Assembly: GCA_902363675.1 (NCBI GenBank)
Contig: CABJAV010000009.1
Coordinates: 1 to 64,000, forward strand
DNA length: 64,000 nt
Source: Lachnospiraceae bacterium
GTDB taxonomy: Bacteria > Bacillota > Clostridia > Lachnospirales > Lachnospiraceae
Reading direction: 5' to 3'
Every line of letters starts with the position of its first letter. Position 1 is the first letter of the stretch. Positions 35,954 to 42,763 of this stretch are shown piece after piece. The translations under genes and the position numbers were made by a program. The notes under the pieces are model-generated. The model worked only from the letters and a program-made list of their open reading frames with translations. It had not been told where the DNA came from and made no database searches.

Positions 35954-36475
35954 TTACATTGTCTCCGGTTCCGGATACTCCTCACCAAAAGTCTCCACAA
36001 CAACGGTCTTCATTACCTGATCCTCTAATGGACGATCGCTATAATCGGTTGCTGTCTCCGCAATTGCATCCACAACATCCTGTCCTTCAATAATCTTTCC
36101 AAAGGCAGCATAGCCACCATCAAGATGTGGTGCATCCTTGTGCATGATAAAGAACTGGCTGCCTGCGGAATTTGGCATCATCGAACGTGCCATGGAGAGA
36201 ACTCCTGCCGTATGCTTCAAATCATTCTTCACGCCATTCTGTGCGAACTCGCCTTTGATACCATAACCAGGACCACCCATACCGGTGCCTTCCGGATCTC
36301 CACCCTGAATCATAAAACCTTTGATTACACGGTGAAAAATCAGTCCATCGTAAAAGCCTTTTTTCACAAGGCTGATAAAATTATTGACTGTATTTGGTGC
36401 AACTTCCGGATAAAGCTCTGCTTTCATTACGCTTCCATCCGCCATTGTAAATGTAACAACTGGATTTGCCATCAT
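35954..36475 (-). CDS. Peptidyl-prolyl cis-trans isomerase, cyclophilin type
   Basis: This 173-residue cytoplasmic cyclophilin catalyses proline isomerisation. Key blocks are present: FHRVIKGFMIQGGDPEGTG with the catalytic Arg, SMARSMMPNSAGSQFFIM, and YAAFGKIIEG. There is no signal peptide. The start follows AAGAGGTAAAA. The gene is separate from murF upstream (about 50 bases) and is followed by a strong terminator. Confidence 0.95.
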   Translation of the reverse strand: MMANPVVTFTMADGSVMKAELYPEVAPNTVNNFISLVKKGFYDGLIFHRVIKGFMIQGGDPEGTGMGGPGYGIKGEFAQNGVKNDLKHTAGVLSMARSMMPNSAGSQFFIMHKDAPHLDGGYAAFGKIIEGQDVVDAIAETATDYSDRPLEDQVMKTVVVETFGEEYPEPETM

Positions 36476-36528
36476 TTTTACCTCTTCTTTCTATGATACT
36501 CTTGCCTTTTATTTTAACGGAGAGTTTC

Positions 36529-37971
36529 CTACTCTGTCAATGCCGAAACAACTTTCGGGAATTCCATGAAATGAGATGCTTTTACCAGAATTGCATCACC
36601 TTCCCGAACGTATGCCTGCAATTCCGGCATCATTTCCTCTCTCGTCTTAAAATAATGAACCTCGCATTTTTCATTTAATTTTGCACCCAATGCATACTGC
36701 TCTGCAAGTTCTCCTGCTGCAAAAAGCACATCGATACCGGACTCTGCCACGGCTCTTCCTACACCATAATGCAGCTCCTTCTCATCACTTCCAAGCTCTC
36801 CCATATCACCGAGGACAGCGATTTTTCTGCCGGATGTATGTGATAGTACATCGATGGAAGCTTTCATGGATACCGGATTGGCATTGTAACAGTCATCAAT
36901 AACCAGCATTCCGTTAACATGCAGCAGGTTGGTTCTTCCTGCAATGGTCTGCGCTGCTGCGATACCGGCAGCGATCTCCCCGATTGTCAGTCCAAGCTGC
37001 AGTCCGACTGCAGTTCCTGCCAATGCATTATATACATTATGCTCACCCGGAATCGGAATATGCGCATCAAAATCGCCCTGTGGGGTATGAATCTTTGCCT
37101 GCATGCCCTCTAACCCGAGATTCTTTACATCGGTCGCATAAATACTTTTCTCTGCCATCGGTTCACCCGTTGCAGAAATTGCAGCCGCCTGCTCTAATCC
37201 ATAAAAGATTGTCGGTTTGCCATTTACTACTTTTTTCGTGCAGAGTTTATCATCATCTCCGTTTAAAATAACGGTTCCATCCGGCTGCATATGCTCGAAG
37301 ACTTCGGTCTTTGCCTGCAGGATTCCGTCTCTTGTTCCAAGATTTTCCAGATGACATAGTCCGATATTTGTGATCACACAGACATCCGGCTGTGCCATTG
37401 CTGCGAGACGGTGCATCTCGCCAAAATCGGAAATTCCCATTTCGAGAACTGCCACCTGATGCTTTTTCTTAATCTGGAAGATTGTAAGCGGAAGACCGAT
37501 TTCATTATTGAAATTGCCTGCCGTCTTAAGCACTTCATATTTCTGTGAAAGAACCGAAGCAATCATTTCCTTTGTACTTGTTTTTCCAACACTTCCGGTA
37601 ATGCCAACAACTTTAATGTCCAGTCCCTCACGGTAAAAAGCAGCAATCTTTTTCATTGCTTCTGTGGAAGATTCCACGAGAATATATGGTCCTGCCGGAT
37701 TTTCCAGTTCAAGCTCGGAAAGCACAGCCAGCGCGCCTTTTTCAAACACGGACGGAATGAAATCGTGTCCATCCACGCGCTCTCCTTTGATTGGAATAAA
37801 CAGAAAACCTTCCTCTACCTTACGGCTGTCTGTCACAGCACCGGTAATGATTTTCTGTTTTTTTGACGGATCTCCTACATAAGTTCCTTCGCATGCATTT
37901 GCAATATTCTCCAATGTAAGATTTGGCATTTCGTTGTCTACTTTATTTCTTGTATAACATCCAAACATCAT
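36529..37971 (-). CDS. murF: UDP-N-acetylmuramoyl-tripeptide--D-alanyl-D-alanine ligase
   Basis: This 480-residue Mur ligase adds D-Ala-D-Ala to the peptidoglycan precursor. It has the three Mur domains, with the P-loop GITGSVGKTSTKE in the central domain, EMGISDFGEM, and DDCYNANPVSMKAS near the C-terminal domain. The start overlaps the ddl stop (TAATG), with AGGG close by. A later Met (MPNLTLENI) aligns with most family members, but its ribosome site is poor. ddl supplies the D-Ala-D-Ala used here, so the two genes form a functional pair. Confidence 0.94.
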   Translation of the reverse strand: MMFGCYTRNKVDNEMPNLTLENIANACEGTYVGDPSKKQKIITGAVTDSRKVEEGFLFIPIKGERVDGHDFIPSVFEKGALAVLSELELENPAGPYILVESSTEAMKKIAAFYREGLDIKVVGITGSVGKTSTKEMIASVLSQKYEVLKTAGNFNNEIGLPLTIFQIKKKHQVAVLEMGISDFGEMHRLAAMAQPDVCVITNIGLCHLENLGTRDGILQAKTEVFEHMQPDGTVILNGDDDKLCTKKVVNGKPTIFYGLEQAAAISATGEPMAEKSIYATDVKNLGLEGMQAKIHTPQGDFDAHIPIPGEHNVYNALAGTAVGLQLGLTIGEIAAGIAAAQTIAGRTNLLHVNGMLVIDDCYNANPVSMKASIDVLSHTSGRKIAVLGDMGELGSDEKELHYGVGRAVAESGIDVLFAAGELAEQYALGAKLNEKCEVHYFKTREEMMPELQAYVREGDAILVKASHFMEFPKVVSALTE

Positions 37972-39026
37972 TATCCCTCATATTTACGAAGTGAAATCTC
38001 GATCAGTTTCTCACACAGCTCATTAAAGTTGATGCCGATGACAGCTGCTTCCTGTGGCAACAAGCTAGTCGGTGTCATGCCAGGAAGTGTGTTTGCCTCC
38101 AGACAGTAAATCTGATTGTTCTCATCCAGCAAAAAGTCCGAACGTGAGTATGTATCCAATCCGATGACTTCTGCAACGCGCTCTGCGTATCTGCGCATTT
38201 TGGCAGAAATTTCTTCCGGTAAATCTGCCGGACAAGTCTCAACTGCACTTCCTGCTTTGTACTTGTTCTTGTAGTCATAGAATCCCTGGATCGGTGCGAT
38301 CTCGATTACCGGCAGTGCTTTGCCTTCAAGCACACCGACAGAAAATTCACGTCCCTTTACATACTCTTCAATAATCAGATGATCTTCCCACTTGAATGCC
38401 TCATCCAAAGCCGCCTTAAACTCTGCAGCATCTCTTACGATTGTGACACCGATACTGGATCCTCCACAACATGGCTTTACAACACACGGAAGTGTCAGTC
38501 CAAGCTTGGTCACATCATCTTCTCTTGTTTCCTTTGTCATTCCGATTCCCTTCGGTGCCGGAATATCACCATATGCAAACAGCTGCTTTGCCATATCTTT
38601 GTTCATGGCAATGGCGCTGCTCAGATAATCGCTTCCTGTATATTTGATTCCAAACAGATCAAATGCTGCCTGAAGCTTTCCGTTCTCTCCGTTCTCTCCG
38701 TGCAAAGCCATAAACACAATGTCTGCCATCTGGCACATACGAATGACATTTGGTCCGAAGAAACAAGGAGACTGGTCTTTTCTTGAAGCTTTTACGGCTG
38801 CCAGATCCGGTGCTACCTCCGGAATGTTGTCTACTTTTACACTGATTGCATCTGCACGGTCAAAAATGCCATCCAGATTCTCTTCCTTATCGCTATATCC
38901 CATAAACACATCCAGCAAAATGACACGGTGTCCATTTTCCTTGAGTGCTGCTGCTACCATACTTCCTGTTTTGAAGGATACGTCACGCTCTGTGCTCAAT
39001 CCTCCGGCTAATACTACGATATCCAT
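37971..39026 (-). CDS. ddl: D-alanine--D-alanine ligase
   Basis: This 351-residue ATP-grasp enzyme joins two D-alanines for the cell wall. Motifs seen are LHGENGENGKLQ, the ATP-grasp core (LPCVVKPCCGGSSIGVTIV), and EANTLPGMTPTSLLPQEA near the end, where Thr/Ser follow the metal-binding Glu and Asn. The start at ATG 39026 has GAGGAGATCAG upstream. Its promoter is at 39086-39113 and the stop overlaps murF by one base. Confidence 0.95.
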   Translation of the reverse strand: MDIVVLAGGLSTERDVSFKTGSMVAAALKENGHRVILLDVFMGYSDKEENLDGIFDRADAISVKVDNIPEVAPDLAAVKASRKDQSPCFFGPNVIRMCQMADIVFMALHGENGENGKLQAAFDLFGIKYTGSDYLSSAIAMNKDMAKQLFAYGDIPAPKGIGMTKETREDDVTKLGLTLPCVVKPCCGGSSIGVTIVRDAAEFKAALDEAFKWEDHLIIEEYVKGREFSVGVLEGKALPVIEIAPIQGFYDYKNKYKAGSAVETCPADLPEEISAKMRRYAERVAEVIGLDTYSRSDFLLDENNQIYCLEANTLPGMTPTSLLPQEAAVIGINFNELCEKLIEISLRKYEG

Positions 39027-39085
39027 AGTTTCTGATCTCCTCTGCTTAAAATAAAATGATGCAGGTACTGTATCATCTCTTAGTA

Positions 39086-39113
39086 ATTATAAACATCTCA
39101 CATCAGAAAACAA
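39086..39113 (-). promoter_or_regulatory. Promoter of ddl-murF
   Basis: TTGTTT (complement of 39108-39113) and TATAAT (complement of 39086-39091) are separated by 16 bases, reading leftward. Confidence 0.55.
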
Positions 39114-39129
39114 GGGGTTCTGATTTTTT

Positions 39130-39172
39130 GCACACTTTTTTGCATATTGACAGCACTATGCATAAAGTGTGC
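39130..39172. repeat. Long inverted repeat in the ddl upstream gap
   Basis: GCACACTTT-TT-TGCATA (39130-39146) and TATGCA-T-AAAGTGTGC (39157-39172) form arms of about 16 bases around a 10-base loop. No clear T-run follows in either direction. The gap 39027-39321 otherwise contains only the ddl promoter and a terminator. Confidence 0.55.
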
Positions 39173-39218
39173 GCTTGCTTTTACTGTACAGGGAATTCCA
39201 AAACAATTTCCTATACAG

Positions 39219-39247
39219 AAAAAAGGAACCGGCAGTCCGCCGGTTCC
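39219..39247 (-). terminator. Intrinsic terminator of the small gene at 39322-39609
   Basis: GGAACCGGC (39225-39233) is exactly complementary to GCCGGTTCC (39239-39247), and six T follow on the leftward strand. Confidence 0.85.
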
Positions 39248-39321
39248 CTCGCATAAATCAGGATGGTCACAATAACATTCGTCTGTTTATTAGTAACATT
39301 TTGACTTGTGGCCATTCATTT

Positions 39322-39609
39322 TCAATATTCACTTTTCAATTCTGCTGTCTTAGACATAAATAAAACAAGTTCTTCAAAAAGCTTTCTTCCAAGATAATTT
39401 TTTTCCGTCAACAAGCTTCCATACTCATACAGCGTATCATGAAATTCCTCTTCCGATATTTCAATCTCAAAGAGTAATCTCCCCAATAATCTCATCCGTT
39501 CATCTTCTACTTCAATAAGCCACTTTTCTATCTCATGTAAAAAAGCCTCACCCATCAGAATTTCCCGAAGATAAATGTGAACCTTATCTTTTGCTTGCAT
39601 TTTTCCCAT
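39322..39609 (-). CDS. Small acidic helical protein, unknown
   Basis: This 95-residue protein starts MGKMQAKDKVHIYLREILMG and is strongly helical and Glu-rich in its middle (FEIEISEEEFHDTLYEYG). No domain was recognised. The gene looks real: it has its own promoter at 39686-39713, an AGGAAA before the ATG, and a terminator at 39219-39247, so it is a one-gene transcript. There is no signal peptide or membrane segment, so it is a cytoplasmic protein, perhaps a small binding partner. Confidence 0.72.
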   Translation of the reverse strand: MGKMQAKDKVHIYLREILMGEAFLHEIEKWLIEVEDERMRLLGRLLFEIEISEEEFHDTLYEYGSLLTEKNYLGRKLFEELVLFMSKTAELKSEY

Positions 39610-39685
39610 AAAGTATTTCCTAAACCCATCTCCAATTTATGCTCAGAAACTGTGTATCCCCCTCTTTTATACAGTATCCGCTATC

Positions 39686-39713
39686 AGAATATCATAACCT
39701 TTAAAATAGTCAA
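39686..39713 (-). promoter_or_regulatory. Promoter of the small helical protein gene
   Basis: TTGACT (complement of 39708-39713) and TATTCT (complement of 39686-39691) are 16 bases apart, reading leftward, about 75 bases before the start codon. Confidence 0.6.
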
Positions 39714-39781
39714 TAGGAAAATCGTCACGGTTTTGTCTATTTTTGTGATTTTCACGTTTTTTATCAATATTTCATTACAGC

Positions 39782-39815
39782 AAAAATCCCGCAGACTCCT
39801 CGGAATCTGCGGGAT
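39782..39815 (-). terminator. Intrinsic terminator of hpf
   Basis: ATCCCGCAGA (39786-39795) is exactly complementary to TCTGCGGGAT (39806-39815), and five T follow leftward. Confidence 0.88.
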
Positions 39816-39835
39816 TAACGTCATTCAATTAAGTA

Positions 39836-40366
39836 CTAGCACTCAGGCTCAATCAAACCAAATGTATTTCCTTTTCTCTTATATACAACATTGACTTCGT
39901 CGGTCTCTGCATTGCGGAATACGAAGAAATCATGTCCGGTAAGTTCCATCTGTACACATGCATCTTCCGGATACATTGGTTTCATACCAAATCTCTTGGT
40001 ACGAACAATCTTAACTTCTTCATCGTCCTCATCATCTGCATCGATGAAATCCGGTGTAAAGCTATCCGCCACATTCATTTTCTTAGAAGCCAGCTTTGTA
40101 CGATATTTTCTCAGCTGACGCTCGATTACTTCTTCTACTAAATCAATGGATACATACATATCGTTGCTTACCTGCTCAGAACGAATTATATGGCCCTTGA
40201 TTGGAATTGTTACCTCAATTTTCTGGCGCTCCTTCTCCACGCTCAATGTAACAAAGACATCTGTGTCTGGGGTAAAATACTTCTCCAGCTTAGAAAGTTT
40301 CTCCTCCACGGCTGCCTTAAGTCCCTCTGTCAATTCAATATTTCTTCCGGTAATTGTGATTCTCAT
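39836..40366 (-). CDS. hpf: Long-form ribosome hibernation promoting factor
   Basis: This protein of about 176 residues has an N-terminal S30AE ribosome-binding domain (about 1-95) and a charged linker (DADDEDDEEV). The C-terminal dimerisation domain (about 118-176: KRFGMKPMYPEDACVQMEL) is the one that joins two 70S ribosomes into a 100S particle. ATG 40366 was chosen because AAAGGGG lies nine bases before it; an in-frame TTG at 40375 is less likely. It has its own promoter (40423-40450) and terminator, and would be used in stationary phase or stress. Confidence 0.95.
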   Translation of the reverse strand: MRITITGRNIELTEGLKAAVEEKLSKLEKYFTPDTDVFVTLSVEKERQKIEVTIPIKGHIIRSEQVSNDMYVSIDLVEEVIERQLRKYRTKLASKKMNVADSFTPDFIDADDEDDEEVKIVRTKRFGMKPMYPEDACVQMELTGHDFFVFRNAETDEVNVVYKRKGNTFGLIEPEC

Positions 40367-40422
40367 GATGCCCAACCCCTTTGCTGTGTATTTAGTACTC
40401 CTATTGGATGTACCATGTACTT

Positions 40423-40450
40423 ATTATATCATAAGTTACAAAAAACGCAA
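40423..40450 (-). promoter_or_regulatory. Promoter of hpf
   Basis: TTGCGT (complement of 40445-40450) and TATAAT (complement of 40423-40428) are 16 bases apart, reading leftward. The upstream strand is A+T-rich, like an UP element. Confidence 0.62.
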
Positions 40451-40506
40451 CGAGTTTTCAAAAAATTTATGCATGTTTAATATTATTTTTTGTTTTTTCA
40501 ACAGAC

Positions 40507-41406
40507 TTACTGCAAATATCCATCTTTTACAATATCAGACAGTGCATCTGTCGGAACAGAAAACTCGACAATTCCCATATATCCAGGGGCCACTCCATAT
40601 TTGTCAAAAACAAAGGTCAGCTCGCCCTTATCATTGATATAGAAATTGGCATCATCCGCAATCTTTTCAAAATCCCACTCCTTTTCCCCATCATCAAGGA
40701 AATAATTAAGATTGTCATTTTTTTTCATCTGCTCACGCATCTGTTTTTTGATATTGTCGGAAATACGGGTCTTGTAATTGCTTCCATCTGCAAACAGATT
40801 CTTCAATGTAATCAGCTTTCCTGTTTCTTTGTCAATATTATAAATCTTCGTAAAGCTGTTGGAACCGCCCATGTCAATCTCCGTATCAACACGCAGGCTG
40901 AACAGTTTGTCATTGTCTGTCACAATACGATAATCCGAAGTTACTGCTTCATGTCCCTGGCTTCCATCAGCTACCGCTGCAACATCCCTCTGGTACTGTT
41001 TGATAATATCATTCAGATATCCGGAAACCTCCGCATTCAGTTCCTTGGATTCTTTCGTCAGAACTTTTCCGTCCTTTCCGACAACTTCTACCTCCGGCAC
41101 CTTCACATTTGCTTCCATCTGCTTATTTTCCTGCTTGTCAGAATAAGTCGTAAAATCCACCACTTTTACGATCGAGCCAAGCACCGGAACGCCCTCCATA
41201 GCCTGTGCGACCGTAGGATTCACATTCACGGTAACAACAAGTGCGGCACATGCGGCAGCTACAATGCCGATTCCTTTTGCAAATGGAAGAATACGGTGCT
41301 TACTCGCCTGCTTTCCTTCACTTATGCCTTTTTCCACTCTTTCCTTTAATTCTTCCGGAATTTCTATATTCTGGTAATTTTTTTTCATTTCATCTAATTT
41401 GCTCAT
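40507..41406 (-). CDS. RsiV-like transmembrane anti-sigma factor
   Basis: This 299-residue protein has a short cytoplasmic N-terminus with KNYQNIEIPEELKERVEKGI, the sigma-binding type of sequence. One transmembrane helix (about 45-65) follows. The extracellular part has DUF4163-like and DUF3298-like regions (about 105-299: VSGYLNDIIKQYQRDV, FSLRVDTEIDMGGSNSFTK). RsiV of Bacillus has this layout, binds lysozyme and is then cut to release sigma V. The start ATG 41406 overlaps the sigma stop (ATGA), so the two are coupled. Lysozyme sensing is inferred from the family. No other genes of the regulon, such as oatA, are in the window. Confidence 0.82.
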   Translation of the reverse strand: MSKLDEMKKNYQNIEIPEELKERVEKGISEGKQASKHRILPFAKGIGIVAAACAALVVTVNVNPTVAQAMEGVPVLGSIVKVVDFTTYSDKQENKQMEANVKVPEVEVVGKDGKVLTKESKELNAEVSGYLNDIIKQYQRDVAAVADGSQGHEAVTSDYRIVTDNDKLFSLRVDTEIDMGGSNSFTKIYNIDKETGKLITLKNLFADGSNYKTRISDNIKKQMREQMKKNDNLNYFLDDGEKEWDFEKIADDANFYINDKGELTFVFDKYGVAPGYMGIVEFSVPTDALSDIVKDGYLQ

Positions 41407-41885
41407 GCGATCTGCTCCTCTACTTTCACTTTTAATTTTTTTAAACTGCGGTATAGTATTGATTTCACGGTGTTCGGATTTTCTTTCAGCATTGCTGCGA
41501 TATCTCCGATGGTCCACTCTTCAAAATACTTCAGGATAATCACTTTTCTTTCTCTTTCATCGAGTGTTTCCAAAGCATTCAAAACATCCATGTCCTCATA
41601 GTGATCTTCCCGACCTTCCTCGGCTACCTGTTCATCACTCACGAATTTCGACTGCTTTCTTGTGGCATCCACCGCTGTGTTGATTGTTATACGCCACAGC
41701 CATGTCTTTATGTACTTTTCATCTTTGACCTGCCTCGCATTCTTCATGGCCTTGTACACGCTTTCCTGTACAACATCCATGGCATCCTGCTCATTTTTCA
41801 TATAAGAAAAGGCAAGTCGGTAAAGTTTCTCGTAGGATGATAAAATTTCCTGTTCGATGGCTTTACTTATTTTGTTTCCTGTCAT
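41403..41885 (-). CDS. ECF sigma factor, SigV-like
   Basis: This 160-residue sigma-70 family protein has region 2 (about 15-80: LAFSYMKNEQDAMDVVQESV, KTWLWRITINTAVD) and region 4 (about 100-155: LDERERKVIILKYFEEWTIG, PNTVKSILYRSLKKL). Length and neighbour (an RsiV-like anti-sigma) match the sigma V group. It may drive its own transcription: a TGAAAC/CGTC pair lies upstream at 41913-41940. AAAGGAGAAATGGC precedes the start. It would direct envelope-stress genes elsewhere in the genome. Confidence 0.9.
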   Translation of the reverse strand: MTGNKISKAIEQEILSSYEKLYRLAFSYMKNEQDAMDVVQESVYKAMKNARQVKDEKYIKTWLWRITINTAVDATRKQSKFVSDEQVAEEGREDHYEDMDVLNALETLDERERKVIILKYFEEWTIGDIAAMLKENPNTVKSILYRSLKKLKVKVEEQIA

Positions 41886-41912
41886 GCTGCCATTTCTCCT
41901 TTCTATTTATTA

Positions 41913-41940
41913 GACGCAGGAGCGTTCAGAAAAAGTTTCA
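41913..41940 (-). promoter_or_regulatory. Possible ECF-type autoregulatory promoter
   Basis: TGAAAC (complement of 41935-41940) and CGTC (complement of 41913-41916) resemble the -35 and -10 of sigma V/W-type promoters. The spacer is 18 bases, one or two longer than usual, so the call is tentative. The -35 box directly follows the T-run of the upstream terminator. Confidence 0.4.
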
Positions 41941-41979
41941 AAAAAAACAGGGCCTTTGAAAAATTTTCCATCGGTCCTG
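41940..41979 (-). terminator. Intrinsic terminator of the SWIM/SNF2/AAA operon
   Basis: ACAGGGCC (41946-41953) pairs with GGTCCTGT (41972-41979) with one G-T pair, and seven or more T follow leftward. The 18-base loop contains an A/T-rich secondary stem. Confidence 0.75.
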
Positions 41980-42020
41980 TGATTGAAATAATTTTCATCT
42001 TAATCAAAGCATTCCCATTG

Positions 42021-42758
42021 TTATGCCCTCCCAAATACACCAAACAGTTTCTGTGCCGCCTCTTCATCCTCCATAATTCTTGCACTTGGTTTCTGTGCGT
42101 TCTCAAGCATCCGTTCCACACGATTGGCAAGTGCCACATCCACAAACCGCCCGATCTCGATTCCACGCAATTCAAAAAACAATGCCGGATTTGTGTCAAG
42201 CCGTGCCCCCACACCATATAGTGCTGCTGCCACATGTTTGCACATCAATGCCCAGTCCGGACAGCTACATTGAAAACTAATCTCGCTTGGCTGTGGAAAA
42301 AGACCATCCTCTCCCTGAAACAGTTCTTTCATTTCATCCGGAAAATCACCGGACAGTAATCGTTCCAGAGTCTCAATCTTACCGCACCGTTCAAGAATCG
42401 CTTCACACTTTTTCTCTGTGAGCGGGCTGATACGGATTTCCACACGGTAGGGAGTTTTTCTGGTTCCCTGCACTCTTGCAATGATTTTTCCTTTCTGGAT
42501 TTTCAAGTCGATTACTGTCCCGGTCCGCACATAGCGCTTCCCGCGCTCCAGCCGGCTCGCAAAATCTGCATAGCGCTCCAGATTGTCACACCATGCTTTG
42601 CCCCACCAGCTTTTTGCAATTGTCCTGCCGGAAATAACAACCGGCTCCAGCTTATTCCCCTTTCCCTTTTGCTTTTTTACACTCTCTTTTAAATTTTTCT
42701 TTAACAGAGATTCACTCGGCTGGGCAAATGTCTGATCAATTTCCCAATATCTTCGCAT
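42021..42758 (-). CDS. SWIM zinc-finger protein
   Basis: This 245-residue protein has a SWIM zinc finger at about residues 175-205 (CSCPDWALMCKHVAA, the CxCxnCxH pattern) that binds nucleic acid or protein. Its N-terminal half, with SWWGKAWCDNLERYADFASR, is typical of the SWIM proteins encoded next to bacterial SNF2 helicases. The gene starts five bases after the helicase stop, so the two form a functional unit. Its exact job is unknown; a DNA repair or chromosome-handling role with the helicase is a family-based guess. Confidence 0.87.
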   Translation of the reverse strand: MRRYWEIDQTFAQPSESLLKKNLKESVKKQKGKGNKLEPVVISGRTIAKSWWGKAWCDNLERYADFASRLERGKRYVRTGTVIDLKIQKGKIIARVQGTRKTPYRVEIRISPLTEKKCEAILERCGKIETLERLLSGDFPDEMKELFQGEDGLFPQPSEISFQCSCPDWALMCKHVAAALYGVGARLDTNPALFFELRGIEIGRFVDVALANRVERMLENAQKPSARIMEDEEAAQKLFGVFGRA

Positions 42759-42763
42759 ACTGT

